This document shows, in pieces, positions 26,549 through 35,000 of a stretch of DNA of 64,000 nt; position 1 is the stretch's first letter, and each line of letters starts with the position of its first letter. Under the pieces are notes generated by a model. That model saw only the letters and a program-made list of their open reading frames with translations. It did not search any database and was not told where the DNA came from. The position numbers and the translations under genes are program-made. The DNA is taken from NCBI RefSeq assembly GCF_048595755.1, contig NZ_CP184360.1, forward strand, positions 186,001-250,000, in the 5' to 3' direction. The DNA comes from Luteococcus sp048595755 (GTDB lineage: Bacteria; Actinomycetota; Actinomycetes; Propionibacteriales; Propionibacteriaceae).

Positions 26549-28818
26549 TGCGCGCAACCGATCGCCTGTCCATCGCCGTCGCCCTGGCCATGATGCTTGG
26601 CGCGGCGAGCCTGACCCCACTGACCGTCGACCGCGGATTCCTGATCCATGCCGCCGGCGTCGTCGTGGTCATCCAGGCCATCTCCCTGCTGGGCCGACGC
26701 ACCAACCTGCCGCCCCTGGCCATCCACGCCATCCAGCTGGTGGCACTGGCCGGTATCGCAGTCGGTCTGGGGCTGGCCGCACAGCCGGCGGACGGCCGCA
26801 CCCTGGCTGGCGTGCTCAAGCTCTGGAACGACTCCGTGATGCAGATCAGGGTGCAGAGTGCCCCGATGGCGGCCACCGCCGGACTGCGCTGGTTGATGGT
26901 CCTGCTGATCGGTCTGGTGACCATCCTGGCCGACCTGCTGGTGCTCACCTTGCAGGCCGTGGCCTGGATGCTGGCACCGCTGTTGACCCTCTACCTGATT
27001 CCGGGGCTGGCCCTCAGCGACGACGTCCACTGGAGTGTCTTCGTGCTGCTGGGACTGGGCTACCTGCTGGTGCTGTTGGCCCATGGCATCAACGAGAACG
27101 CCGCCTGGACCCGAAACCTGGGCAGCGACACCGCCACCAAGGGGCACACCACCAGCGGCGCCGCCCGGCTCGGCGCCCTGGTCGGCATCCCCGTGCTGGC
27201 GCTCTCCCTGGCGCTGGGGGCAGTGGTGCCGCGGCTTGGCAGTCTGGACATCGAGTCGGCCCGCCCGCGCGGCAACAGCCCGATCCAGATGGCCGACCCG
27301 AGCATCGACCTGTCCAAGAACCTCAACCTTCCGGCAGACCGGGTGGTGCTCACCTACAAGTCAGACCAGCCGCTCTACCTGCGTACCGCCTCCCTGACCG
27401 TGATGGACGCCGACGGGTGGCACATGGCACCCGTGTCCTTGAAGGACGGGGCCCTGCCCACTCCCCCGGGGCTGACCCAATCGGGCAAGAAGATCACCAC
27501 CGAGGTCCAGGTGCGAGACCTGAGCAGCGAGTACCTGCCCGCGCCCTATGCCCCGCAGAGCTTCACCGCCGAGGGACGCTGGCGCTTCGATCCGCAGACG
27601 CTGACGATCCTGTCCACCGAGGACAAGGGGCGTACCGACGCGATTCGTGACAAGAGCTACCAGGTGGTCTCGACGCTCAACGACCCCCAGGCGGAGACCT
27701 TCACCCTGGCCCAGCCGGGGACGCCGCCGGATGCCAAGACCACCGCCTCTGTGCCGGACAACGTGCCCAAGACGATCCTGGACATCACCCACCAGGTGAC
27801 CAAGGACGCCTCCACGCCCGTGCTGAAGGCCGCGGCCATCCAGGCCTACCTGGCCAGCCCCCGCAACTTCGGCTACTCCACCACGGCCCCGCCCGGGGAC
27901 GGCTTCGACGTGCTGACCAACTTCCTCACCCGCGACAAGACGGGTTACTGCGTGCACTTCGCCTCCGCCATGGCGCTGATGGCCCGCATCGAGGGAATCC
28001 CCTCGCGTGTCTCGGTGGGCTTCCTGCCCGGCGAGAAGGTCGGTGACCACTACGAGGTGAAGGCCAGCAACATGCACGCCTGGCCCGAGCTCTACTTCGC
28101 CGACTACGGCTGGGTGCGCTTCGAGCCCACCAGCCGCGTCGCGTCCGCCCCGGAGTGGTCCCTGGTGAACAAGGACGTCAAGCCGCTGCCGTCGGCCACC
28201 GCCTCGGGTGGTGCCAGCTCCAAGGCCTCGACGCCGAGCCCCACTCCGTCGAAGGCCTCGGCCACCCCCACCCCGAGTGTTGCCCCCGCCCCCACCCAGG
28301 ACGAGGGTCTGCCGCTGGGACGCCTGCTGGGCTGGACCGCCGGTGTGCTGGGCGTCCTGCTGCTGCTCGGCCTGCCTGCGATCGTGCGCGCCCTGACCCG
28401 TCGTCGTCGCCTGTCCGGCCGCGGGGACGGCCACCAGCAGGTGGCCGATGCGTGGGCCGAGGTCCGCGACACGGTGCACGACCTGGGCCACGAATGGCCT
28501 CTTGGAACCCCGCGCGAGCGGGCCGCCGGGATCGCTCCCCTGCTGGCCGACGAGGGCAGCGCCGCCATGGATCGTCTCTCGCTGGAGGTGGAACGCTCCC
28601 GCTACGCCCGAGACCTGGGCCCGTTGGGAGACCTGGCGACCGATACCCGCACGGTGCGTCAGGACCTGCGCTCCGGCGCAACCCGCACCGACCGGGCGCT
28701 GGCGCTGCTGTTGCCCCGTTCGCTGTGGAAGCGCCTGCGCGGCACCCCGCGCGCCAAGGCCGTGGAGACCGAGGAGCCGCCGAGCTTCGACGACGACGCG
28801 GACGGTCCGAGCCGCTGA
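26548..28818 (+). CDS. TgpA-like membrane transglutaminase-fold protein
   Basis: A 756-residue protein with six to eight N-terminal membrane helices (DUF3488-type), a periplasm-facing transglutaminase-like domain and a C-terminal helix (LLGWTAGVLGVLLLLGLPAI) with a cytoplasmic DUF4129-like tail. The catalytic triad candidates are Cys in KTGYCVHFASAMALMARI, His in NMHAWPELYF and Asp in ADYGWVRFEPT. A Ser/Thr/Ala/Pro linker precedes the last helix. GAGGAGG upstream supports the ATG at 26548. It completes the MoxR-DUF58-transglutaminase trio. Confidence 0.9.
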   Translation: MRATDRLSIAVALAMMLGAASLTPLTVDRGFLIHAAGVVVVIQAISLLGRRTNLPPLAIHAIQLVALAGIAVGLGLAAQPADGRTLAGVLKLWNDSVMQIRVQSAPMAATAGLRWLMVLLIGLVTILADLLVLTLQAVAWMLAPLLTLYLIPGLALSDDVHWSVFVLLGLGYLLVLLAHGINENAAWTRNLGSDTATKGHTTSGAARLGALVGIPVLALSLALGAVVPRLGSLDIESARPRGNSPIQMADPSIDLSKNLNLPADRVVLTYKSDQPLYLRTASLTVMDADGWHMAPVSLKDGALPTPPGLTQSGKKITTEVQVRDLSSEYLPAPYAPQSFTAEGRWRFDPQTLTILSTEDKGRTDAIRDKSYQVVSTLNDPQAETFTLAQPGTPPDAKTTASVPDNVPKTILDITHQVTKDASTPVLKAAAIQAYLASPRNFGYSTTAPPGDGFDVLTNFLTRDKTGYCVHFASAMALMARIEGIPSRVSVGFLPGEKVGDHYEVKASNMHAWPELYFADYGWVRFEPTSRVASAPEWSLVNKDVKPLPSATASGGASSKASTPSPTPSKASATPTPSVAPAPTQDEGLPLGRLLGWTAGVLGVLLLLGLPAIVRALTRRRRLSGRGDGHQQVADAWAEVRDTVHDLGHEWPLGTPRERAAGIAPLLADEGSAAMDRLSLEVERSRYARDLGPLGDLATDTRTVRQDLRSGATRTDRALALLLPRSLWKRLRGTPRAKAVETEEPPSFDDDADGPSR

Positions 28819-28850
28819 GCCGGAGCCGGGACGACGAAAGCCGGGCAAGA

Positions 28851-28892
28851 ACGAAGGAGGGCACATCCCCGCGGGGATGTGCCCTCCTTCGT
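28851..28892. terminator. 42-bp perfect palindrome between tgpA and the DUF3040 gene
   Basis: A 20-bp perfect stem (28851-28870 with 28873-28892) around central GC; the whole 42 bases are self-complementary. It lies 33 bases after tgpA and 30 bases after the convergent DUF3040 gene, so it can terminate both. Confidence 0.75.
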
Positions 28893-28921
28893 GTAGGTAC
28901 CTGTCAGCTTGTGTCAGCCTG

Positions 28922-29302
28922 TCAGCGACCCTCGTCCTGACGCCACCGCTCTGCGGCACGGTCGAGCTGGTCGAGGTCGACGCCGGCAGCCCTGCGTTGG
29001 GCACGCTGGGCCGGGTGTTGGGCGGACAGCTGGCCGACCTGACGCGTCTGCTCCGCCAGCATCACGGCGGAGATGAGCATCACGATGAAGCCGAGCACGC
29101 TCACCACGGGGTGCGCCTGGATGCCGCCGACCAGACCGCCCAGCCCCACGACGAAGGCCGCGGCCAGGGCTCCGGTGCGACGAGGACGCGACGGCACGCG
29201 GGGGGCCTCGCCACGCAGGGTGCTGGCCAGTGCCGGGTCATCAGCCGTCAGCGATGCCTCCAGCTGTTCCAGCAAGCGCTGTTCCTGCTCCGAGAGGGCC
29301 AT
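28922..29302 (-). CDS. DUF3040 small membrane protein
   Basis: A 126-residue actinobacterial protein of unknown function. N-terminal ALSEQEQRLLEQLEASL is the DUF3040 signature, followed by a basic stretch and two predicted membrane helices (about residues 50-90). The ATG at 29302 has a near-perfect TAAGGAGG upstream. Upstream on the same strand, TACAC-N4-GTGTA (29322-29335) is a small inverted repeat. It is commonly found near mraZ and dinB in actinomycetes, as here. Confidence 0.88.
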   Translation of the reverse strand: MALSEQEQRLLEQLEASLTADDPALASTLRGEAPRVPSRPRRTGALAAAFVVGLGGLVGGIQAHPVVSVLGFIVMLISAVMLAEQTRQVGQLSAQHPAQRAQRRAAGVDLDQLDRAAERWRQDEGR

Positions 29303-29374
29303 GCCAGCCTCCTTACGTTCGTACACACCAGTGTATGTCGGGCAGCTCCGGGGCGAAAGGGATGCCGTGCCCCC

Positions 29375-30652
29375 TCAGCGCCGCGTCAGCGACGCCCGCT
29401 GCACCGCCGCCGGACCGAAGCGACGCACCACCTGGTCTGCCACCACCTCAACCTCCCGCATTCCCTTGTCCGGGGCATCCAATGGGGGCTGCTGGAAGGC
29501 CTTGTCCGCCTCCACCAGCCCCTCCACCCGCACCCCGACCCGACGGATCCGGGCCCGCTGGAGGTTCAGCGCACGGAAGGCCCGCCATCCCCCGTCGAAG
29601 ATCTCGTCGGTCACGTCGGTCGGTCCACTGAGCGTGGTGGAACGACTGATGGTGCTGAAATCGGCAAAACGCAGTTCCACGGTGACGGTGCGGCCCAACA
29701 TCCCCGCCCGCCGCATCCGGGCGGCGACGCGGGCGCTCAACCGCAACAGCTCCACCCGCACCAGCTCGACGTCATCCGTGTCTCGCCCGAAGGTCTCCTG
29801 GGCACCGATGGAACACTCGACCTGTTCGGGGACCACCCGTCGGGTGTCCTTGCCCCAGGCCAGGTCGTGCAACTGTCCGCCCTGCCGGGCCCCGAAGGCC
29901 CGCTGCAGGGTGGCCCGCGGCGTGTGGGCCAGGTCAGCGACGTGCACCAACCCCAGCTGCCGCAACCGCCCCGCCGTGCTGGGCCCCACCCCCCACATGG
30001 CCTCCACGGGCAGCGGATGCAGGAATTCCACCACCTGGTGGGGACGCACCGCCAGCAGCCCGTCGGGCTTGGCCCGGGTGCTGGCCAGCTTGGCGACGAA
30101 CTTGCTGGGGCCGATGCCCACCGAGCAGGTCACCTGTTGCTCATCCGTCACCTGCGCGCGCAACCGCTCCCCGATGGCCACCGGATCCCCCAGCCGGCGC
30201 AGCGATCCCGTGATGTCCAGGAAGGCCTCGTCGATGCTGGCCGCCTCCACCTGTTGCGTGATGGTGCCGAAGATCGCGAAGACACCCCTGGAGACCATCT
30301 GATAGGTGTCGAAATCTGGCGGCACCACCGTCGCCTGGGGACACAGTCGCCGGGCCCGGACCGAGCTCATGCCACCCTCCACCCCGTACTTGCGGGCTTC
30401 ATAGTTGGCGCTGAGCACCACCCCGCGCTGGGCACCACCGACGAACATCGGCCGGTGGCGCAGTTCCGGCCGCCGAGCCATCTCCACACTGGCGTAGAAG
30501 GCATCCATGTCGACGTGGAGGATCACGCGGGCAGCGTCATGTTGAGGGGGGACGACCCCCCTCGAACCCCCCGCGCTCCGCCCCGCAACCGACGGCGTTC
30601 GTCCCTCACGCCACGCCGACTGCGCTCCGCCCTGTTGAGGAGGCACGCTCAT
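29375..30652 (-). CDS. dinB: Y-family DNA polymerase IV (DinB), SOS-cassette member
   Basis: A 425-residue translesion polymerase. Both catalytic carboxylate motifs are intact: HVDMDAFYASVE and ASIDEAFLDITG; the helix-hairpin-helix region GVGPSTAGRLRQLG and the little finger follow. This differs from ImuB, which lacks the catalytic residues. The ATG at 30652 overlaps the dnaE2 stop (ATGA). About 46 residues precede the conserved domain; this extension is encoded by repeat-like DNA with a hairpin, so translation could also start later, near the GTG of RVILHVD. Confidence 0.92.
   Translation of the reverse strand: MSVPPQQGGAQSAWREGRTPSVAGRSAGGSRGVVPPQHDAARVILHVDMDAFYASVEMARRPELRHRPMFVGGAQRGVVLSANYEARKYGVEGGMSSVRARRLCPQATVVPPDFDTYQMVSRGVFAIFGTITQQVEAASIDEAFLDITGSLRRLGDPVAIGERLRAQVTDEQQVTCSVGIGPSKFVAKLASTRAKPDGLLAVRPHQVVEFLHPLPVEAMWGVGPSTAGRLRQLGLVHVADLAHTPRATLQRAFGARQGGQLHDLAWGKDTRRVVPEQVECSIGAQETFGRDTDDVELVRVELLRLSARVAARMRRAGMLGRTVTVELRFADFSTISRSTTLSGPTDVTDEIFDGGWRAFRALNLQRARIRRVGVRVEGLVEADKAFQQPPLDAPDKGMREVEVVADQVVRRFGPAAVQRASLTRR
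30544..30563. repeat. Repeat-like G/C-tract hairpin inside the 5' end of dinB
   Basis: GAGGGGGG / CCCCCCTC with a 4-base loop, part of a G-tract-rich stretch that encodes the extra N-terminal residues of DinB. It resembles dispersed intergenic repeats more than coding sequence. Confidence 0.5.
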
Positions 30653-33600
30653 CGGCCGGAACTCCCGGGCGAGGAGTGCCACAGTTTGCGCGGCGCCTGG
30701 GCGACGGGCGTCCCGGCGGGTTTCACGTCGGCATAGGGCGACTGCTTGAACCCGCTGGGATGCACCAGCATTCGACGCCGCCCCATGCCACCAGCCCGGG
30801 TCTCGTGCTCGGGGCCGAAACGCCCTTGGGGTGCTGATTCACCCGATCCGAGCCGCTCCCCCACCAGGCCGTCCCCCTCGGGCACCCGTTCGATGATCTC
30901 CAGCACCGCAGCCAGTGCAGCGGCCCTGCCCGCACCGCGATCACGTTCGGAGGCCCACACCTGGTGCAGCTCCGCCAGGTCCCAGGCTCCCGTCGCACGC
31001 AGCGAGACTCCCCTGGGCCCGGTGCGACGCAACTGGCCCCGCACCAGCAACAACCAGCTGGAGAAGACGGTGTTGGCATAGGGCCCCTGGGCATCCTCGA
31101 AGAAGGTGCAGTCCACCGGCCCGGTGCCGTCGTCCAGGGTGAGGAAGACCACCCGTCTTCCACTGCGCACCGGCGGCGTCTGGGTGGCCACCTTCACTCC
31201 GGCCACCAGCAGGTCTGCCTGCTGGCGGTGGCGCAACAGGTCCACCGAGTCGCAGGTGTGCAGCTCGTCGAGCAGGTCGCGGTAGCCCTCCACCACGTGC
31301 TGGCTGACATCGAGCCCCAGGATCTCCAGCTCGGCCGCGAGCCGCTCATCGTGCCCCATCTCCGGCAGCCCGGTGGCCACCACGTCGGTGGGAGTCCCGG
31401 CCGACGAAAGGGGCTCCTCGACCGGTTCGGTGAAGTCCAGGGCCAGTTGCACTCCCGCTGGTTGGGCGCTGCCGGTGCCGGGCAAGGTTGGGGTACGAGC
31501 CTGCCGTCGAGCGCGATCACGAGGGTCGTCACCGCTGGCCACCACCGGGGCGCTGCGACGCAGCCCCCGAGCACGGCTTGCGGCACGAGCATCGGCTCGC
31601 GCCTGCCGTTTCAGGTCGGCCAGGGCCAGCAGCAGATCGCGTCGGGTCAGCCTGCCGTGGCGCAGCACCGCCGAGGGGCGCCCCACCCCGTAGAGCTCGT
31701 CGAAGGCGCCGCACAGCACCAGGTTCTCCACCAGGGGCGCGGACACCTGGGCCCGCGACCAGAAGTCGGACAGCCCACCATAGGGCTGACCCGCGACGAT
31801 CCGCGCCACCTCCGGCCCGCCGGCTCCCTTCACGTCGGACAGGCTCATCCGGATGCCCCAGCCCCGCCCATCGGGAAGCCCCTCGACAGGCTCGGGGACC
31901 GAGGAAAGCAACCCCTCGACAGGCTCGGGGACCGAGGAAAGCAACCCCTCGACAGGCTCGGGGACCGAGGAGGACGGAGCGAGGGCTTCCACCCGGTAGG
32001 CGTCATCCGAATGATTGATGTCGACGCCGAGCAGCTGGATCCCACAACGCCGCGCCTCCTCCAAGATCAACCGCTTGGGGTACATGCCCGGGTCATGGGT
32101 GAGGACCCCGGCCAGGAAATGTGCCGGATGGTGCCGCTTCAACCAGGCCGACTGATAGGTGGGCAGGGCGAAGGCCGCGGCGTGCGCCTTGCAGAAACCG
32201 AAACTGGCAAAGGACTCCAACACCCTCCAGACCTTCTCCACCACCTGCGCCGGATAGCCCCGTTCCCGAGCCAGCGGCACGAACCACTGCCTCACGTCGA
32301 GCTGACCGGCGGGATCGCCCAGGGCGCGGCGGGCCTCATCGCCCTGCGCCAGGCTGCAGCCGGTCATCACCGAGATGATCTTGATGATCTGTTCATGGAA
32401 GACCACCACCCCACCGGTCTCGGCCAGCACCGGTTCAAGATCAGGATGCAGGTGGTTTGGGCTGCTCCATCCCTGACGCGCATCGAGGAAGGGGATCACC
32501 ATGTCCGACTTCACCGGGCCAGGACGAAACAGCGAGATGTCGATGATGATGTCGTTGAAGGTGCTGGGCCCGAACTTGCCCACCAGCTCCCGCTGCCCCG
32601 GGGACTCGATCTGGAAGCAGCCCAGGGTCTGCGCATGGGCGATCATGTCGTAGACGGCCGGGTCGTCGAAGGGCGCCAGGGCGTCGATGTCAGGCACGCT
32701 CGCCGTGGTGCGCTCCAACTCGCCCAGGGCATGCGCCATCGAGGACTGCATCCGGATCCCGAGCACGTCGAGCTTGAGCAGCCCCAGGTCTTCCACGTCG
32801 TCCTTGTCGAACTGACTCATCGGAAAACCTTCGAAACTGGCCTCCACCGGGGTACGGCTGGTCAGGGTGGCATCACTGAGGATCACGCCACAGGGATGCA
32901 GCGCCACGTGCCGGGGCAACCCGTCGAGCTGCTCCACCAGGCGGAACAGGACGTCCAGCCGTTGCTCCGCCAGACCGGCCTTCCTGAGCTCGGGCAGGTC
33001 TCGCAGGGCCTTGCGCGCATCGCGGGCCCGAATGTGCGGGAATGCCTTGGCGATCGCATCGGCCTCGGCCGGCGGCAGGCTGAGCGCAGCCGAGACGTCG
33101 CGCACCGCATGGCGCACCCGATAGGTCTCCAACATCGCGACGCAGGCCACCCGCTCGCCACCGAAGTGGTCGAGCACCTTCTGGTAGATCTCGGGGCGTC
33201 GGGCCGACTCGACGTCCAGGTCGATGTCTGGCAGGGCCTGCCGCAAGGGCGACAGGAATCGCTCCATCACCAACCCGTAGGCCAAGGGGTCGACGCCGGA
33301 GATGCCCAGCACGTAGTTCACCAGGCTGCCTGCCCCCGAGCCCCGCGCCGCACACCGGATGCCCAACTGCCGCACCATCTCCACCACATCGGCCACGGTG
33401 AGGAAATAGGAGGCATAGCCCAGCTGGGCGATCGCGTCGAGCTCCTCGTCAAGGCGGCGCAGCACCTGCTGGGTGGGCGCACCGTAACGCTCCGAGATGC
33501 CCGCCTCACACCGCAGCCGCAATGCCGCCATCGCCTCGGCCTGACTGGCCTGCCCCAGACCAAGCACCTCGAACTCGGGCAGGTGCACCTCACCCAACCC

Positions 33601-34527
33601 GATGTCACTGCGCGGATCGAGCCGGGCGCGCAGCGCCGTGGTGCGAGTGTCGGAGAACAGCCGTTGCGCGCCGTCCGACCCACGCCCACCGAGCCGGGCC
33701 ACCTCCTCGGCAACCTGCAACATCTGCTTGCCGGACTTCAGGTGGGCCTCCGCATTGCGTCGGTCGACATTGCGGACGTCCAGTGGCACCAGGCGACGCG
33801 CGGCATCCAACACGTCGGTGACCGCGGCCTGGTGCCGGTGTGCCATGCGGACCTGGTTGGTCAACACAGCGGTGAGGCGATGCCGGTCGGCCAAGGTGAG
33901 CATGCCGGCCGCCTGGTGTGCGCTGCCCACCCCCTGGCCCGCCACCTGGTGGTTGGTGAGGCCCACCACCAGCTGGTGCGGGTCCACCAGGTCGAGCCAG
34001 CGACGCAGTTCCCGCTCCGCCAGGTCGGAGCGCCCCTCGGCCAGGTGCAACCCGAACTGCGAATCGGCCCCCAGCATCACCAACAGCTCCCCCGAGCTGG
34101 CGTGCTCGGCGAAGCGCTCCGGGCTGCTGACCGGATGCCCCCGCTGCCCGGCCAGGTGGGTGGCGGTGGTGAGCCGGCACAGCTGCCCCCAGCCGGCCCG
34201 TGAGGTGGCGATGGCCACCACGCGAGGCAAGCGCAGGTCACGAATGATGCCGCCGCGAGCGGCAGTCCGACGCACCGGGGTGGCGCGCCCACGCCGGGCC
34301 TCCGCCCCGAAGGGAACGGCCAGGTCGACCCCCACCACGGGAGCCACCCCGGTACGCAGGCAGGCCTTGGCAAAACGCACCGCCCCGTAGAGCCCGTCCC
34401 GATCGGTGATGGCCAAGGTGTCCATGCCGTGGGCGGCGGCCGTGGCCACCAGCTCCCCCGGATGGCTGGCGCCGTACTGCAGCGAGTAGCCGGAGGCCAC
34501 CCGCAGGTGCACGAAGGGATCCGGCAT
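30649..34527 (-). CDS. dnaE2: Error-prone DNA polymerase III alpha subunit (DnaE2)
   Basis: A 1292-residue C-family polymerase for SOS mutagenesis, longer than the usual 1050-1150. The N-terminal PHP domain starts FVHLRVASGYSLQYGASHPG; palm-domain aspartates lie in PDIDLDVESARRPE and LLKLDVLGIRMQSS, the latter typical of DnaE2. A helix-hairpin-helix region and a C-terminal OB domain (VVFLTLDDGTGPVDCTFF) follow. Oddities: the PHP motif is HLR instead of HLH, and three copies of an 11-residue repeat (SSVPEPVEGLL) are inserted downstream of the polymerase core. Coupled to DUF6504 upstream and dinB downstream. Confidence 0.95.
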   Translation of the reverse strand: MPDPFVHLRVASGYSLQYGASHPGELVATAAAHGMDTLAITDRDGLYGAVRFAKACLRTGVAPVVGVDLAVPFGAEARRGRATPVRRTAARGGIIRDLRLPRVVAIATSRAGWGQLCRLTTATHLAGQRGHPVSSPERFAEHASSGELLVMLGADSQFGLHLAEGRSDLAERELRRWLDLVDPHQLVVGLTNHQVAGQGVGSAHQAAGMLTLADRHRLTAVLTNQVRMAHRHQAAVTDVLDAARRLVPLDVRNVDRRNAEAHLKSGKQMLQVAEEVARLGGRGSDGAQRLFSDTRTTALRARLDPRSDIGLGEVHLPEFEVLGLGQASQAEAMAALRLRCEAGISERYGAPTQQVLRRLDEELDAIAQLGYASYFLTVADVVEMVRQLGIRCAARGSGAGSLVNYVLGISGVDPLAYGLVMERFLSPLRQALPDIDLDVESARRPEIYQKVLDHFGGERVACVAMLETYRVRHAVRDVSAALSLPPAEADAIAKAFPHIRARDARKALRDLPELRKAGLAEQRLDVLFRLVEQLDGLPRHVALHPCGVILSDATLTSRTPVEASFEGFPMSQFDKDDVEDLGLLKLDVLGIRMQSSMAHALGELERTTASVPDIDALAPFDDPAVYDMIAHAQTLGCFQIESPGQRELVGKFGPSTFNDIIIDISLFRPGPVKSDMVIPFLDARQGWSSPNHLHPDLEPVLAETGGVVVFHEQIIKIISVMTGCSLAQGDEARRALGDPAGQLDVRQWFVPLARERGYPAQVVEKVWRVLESFASFGFCKAHAAAFALPTYQSAWLKRHHPAHFLAGVLTHDPGMYPKRLILEEARRCGIQLLGVDINHSDDAYRVEALAPSSSVPEPVEGLLSSVPEPVEGLLSSVPEPVEGLPDGRGWGIRMSLSDVKGAGGPEVARIVAGQPYGGLSDFWSRAQVSAPLVENLVLCGAFDELYGVGRPSAVLRHGRLTRRDLLLALADLKRQARADARAASRARGLRRSAPVVASGDDPRDRARRQARTPTLPGTGSAQPAGVQLALDFTEPVEEPLSSAGTPTDVVATGLPEMGHDERLAAELEILGLDVSQHVVEGYRDLLDELHTCDSVDLLRHRQQADLLVAGVKVATQTPPVRSGRRVVFLTLDDGTGPVDCTFFEDAQGPYANTVFSSWLLLVRGQLRRTGPRGVSLRATGAWDLAELHQVWASERDRGAGRAAALAAVLEIIERVPEGDGLVGERLGSGESAPQGRFGPEHETRAGGMGRRRMLVHPSGFKQSPYADVKPAGTPVAQAPRKLWHSSPGSSGR
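31879..31977. repeat. Three tandem copies of a 33-bp dispersed repeat inside dnaE2
   Basis: Units at 31879-31911, 31912-31944 and 31945-31977 (the last diverges at its end). The core CCCCTCGACAGGCTCGGGG belongs to the widespread TTCGACAGGCTCAG-type repeat family. Each unit adds 11 in-frame residues with the sequence SVPEPVEG at its core. Confidence 0.9.
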
Positions 34528-34874
34528 CAGTCCACCACCGCCCGCAGCCGCCAGCTGCCGTCCCCCCAGTGGTGGGCCAGCTCATAGACCCCCCGGCTCG
34601 CATGGCGACCATCCGCCGCCTCCACCCGCCAGACCTCGCTCTCGGCCTCCAGGTCGACGACGGCGGCCTCCAGCCCACCGCCCTCCTGGCCATCACCCCA
34701 GTCTCCTCGGGCGGCGCGCACCCCGGCCTGCTCCCACCAAGGAGTGGCCTCGACCCACCGCGACTGCACTTCGAGCACTCGCCAGAGTCGGTTGCGCCAC
34801 AGGAAGAGGGACGGGGCATCGTCCCGGTCGGCGTGCCCCGTCCGCACCTCGATCGACTCGTCACACCTGCGCAC
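34527..34874 (-). CDS. DUF6504 family protein, first gene of the SOS cassette
   Basis: A 115-residue protein rich in Trp and Arg (APSLFLWRNRLWRVLEVQ, RGVYELAHHW), typical of the small DUF6504 proteins encoded just before dnaE2 in actinomycetes. Function unknown; its position suggests a role in SOS mutagenesis. GTG at 34874 is preferred because AGGAGG is five bases upstream; GTG 34877 is next to it. Its stop overlaps the dnaE2 start by one base. Confidence 0.75.
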   Translation of the reverse strand: MRRCDESIEVRTGHADRDDAPSLFLWRNRLWRVLEVQSRWVEATPWWEQAGVRAARGDWGDGQEGGGLEAAVVDLEAESEVWRVEAADGRHASRGVYELAHHWGDGSWRLRAVVD

Positions 34875-34888
34875 CACACCCTCCTTTT

Positions 34889-34904
34889 TCGAACATCCGT
34901 TCGA
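34889..34904 (-). promoter_or_regulatory. LexA-binding SOS box
   Basis: TCGAACGGATGTTCGA on the minus strand, a perfect match to the actinobacterial LexA consensus TCGAAC-N4-GTTCGA. It lies between the -10 element and the ribosome-binding site of the DUF6504-dnaE2-dinB operon, so LexA would block transcription until DNA damage. Confidence 0.92.
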
Positions 34905-34913
34905 GCATGTGCG

Positions 34914-34944
34914 ACTATAGACGGGCCCTCCGACAAAACGTCAA
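34914..34944 (-). promoter_or_regulatory. Promoter of the SOS cassette
   Basis: TTGACG (34944-34939) and TATAGT (34919-34914) on the minus strand, 19 bp apart, just upstream of the LexA box. The spacer is longer than ideal. Confidence 0.45.
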
Positions 34945-34988
34945 CACCCCTTGCCACCCGGGTCCTCAACCTGCCCGGGGTCCTGGGT

Positions 34989-34994
34989 CATGAT
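34989..34994 (+). promoter_or_regulatory. Possible -10 of the HTH regulator gene
   Basis: CATGAT six bases before ATG 35001, compatible with a leaderless message. Weak match at the first base. Confidence 0.3.
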
Positions 34995-35000
34995 GGATCC

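Noticed and set aside
29322..29335. Second SOS box upstream of the DUF3040 gene
   Set aside because: TACAC-N4-GTGTA is palindromic but does not match TCGAAC-N4-GTTCGA.
31879..31977. CRISPR-like array (three 33-bp repeats)
   Set aside because: Units are directly adjacent without spacers, lie in frame inside dnaE2, and no cas gene is present.
30964..34203. 1079-codon open frame opposite dnaE2
   Set aside because: No domain, low-complexity composition; shadow of the dnaE2 codon bias.
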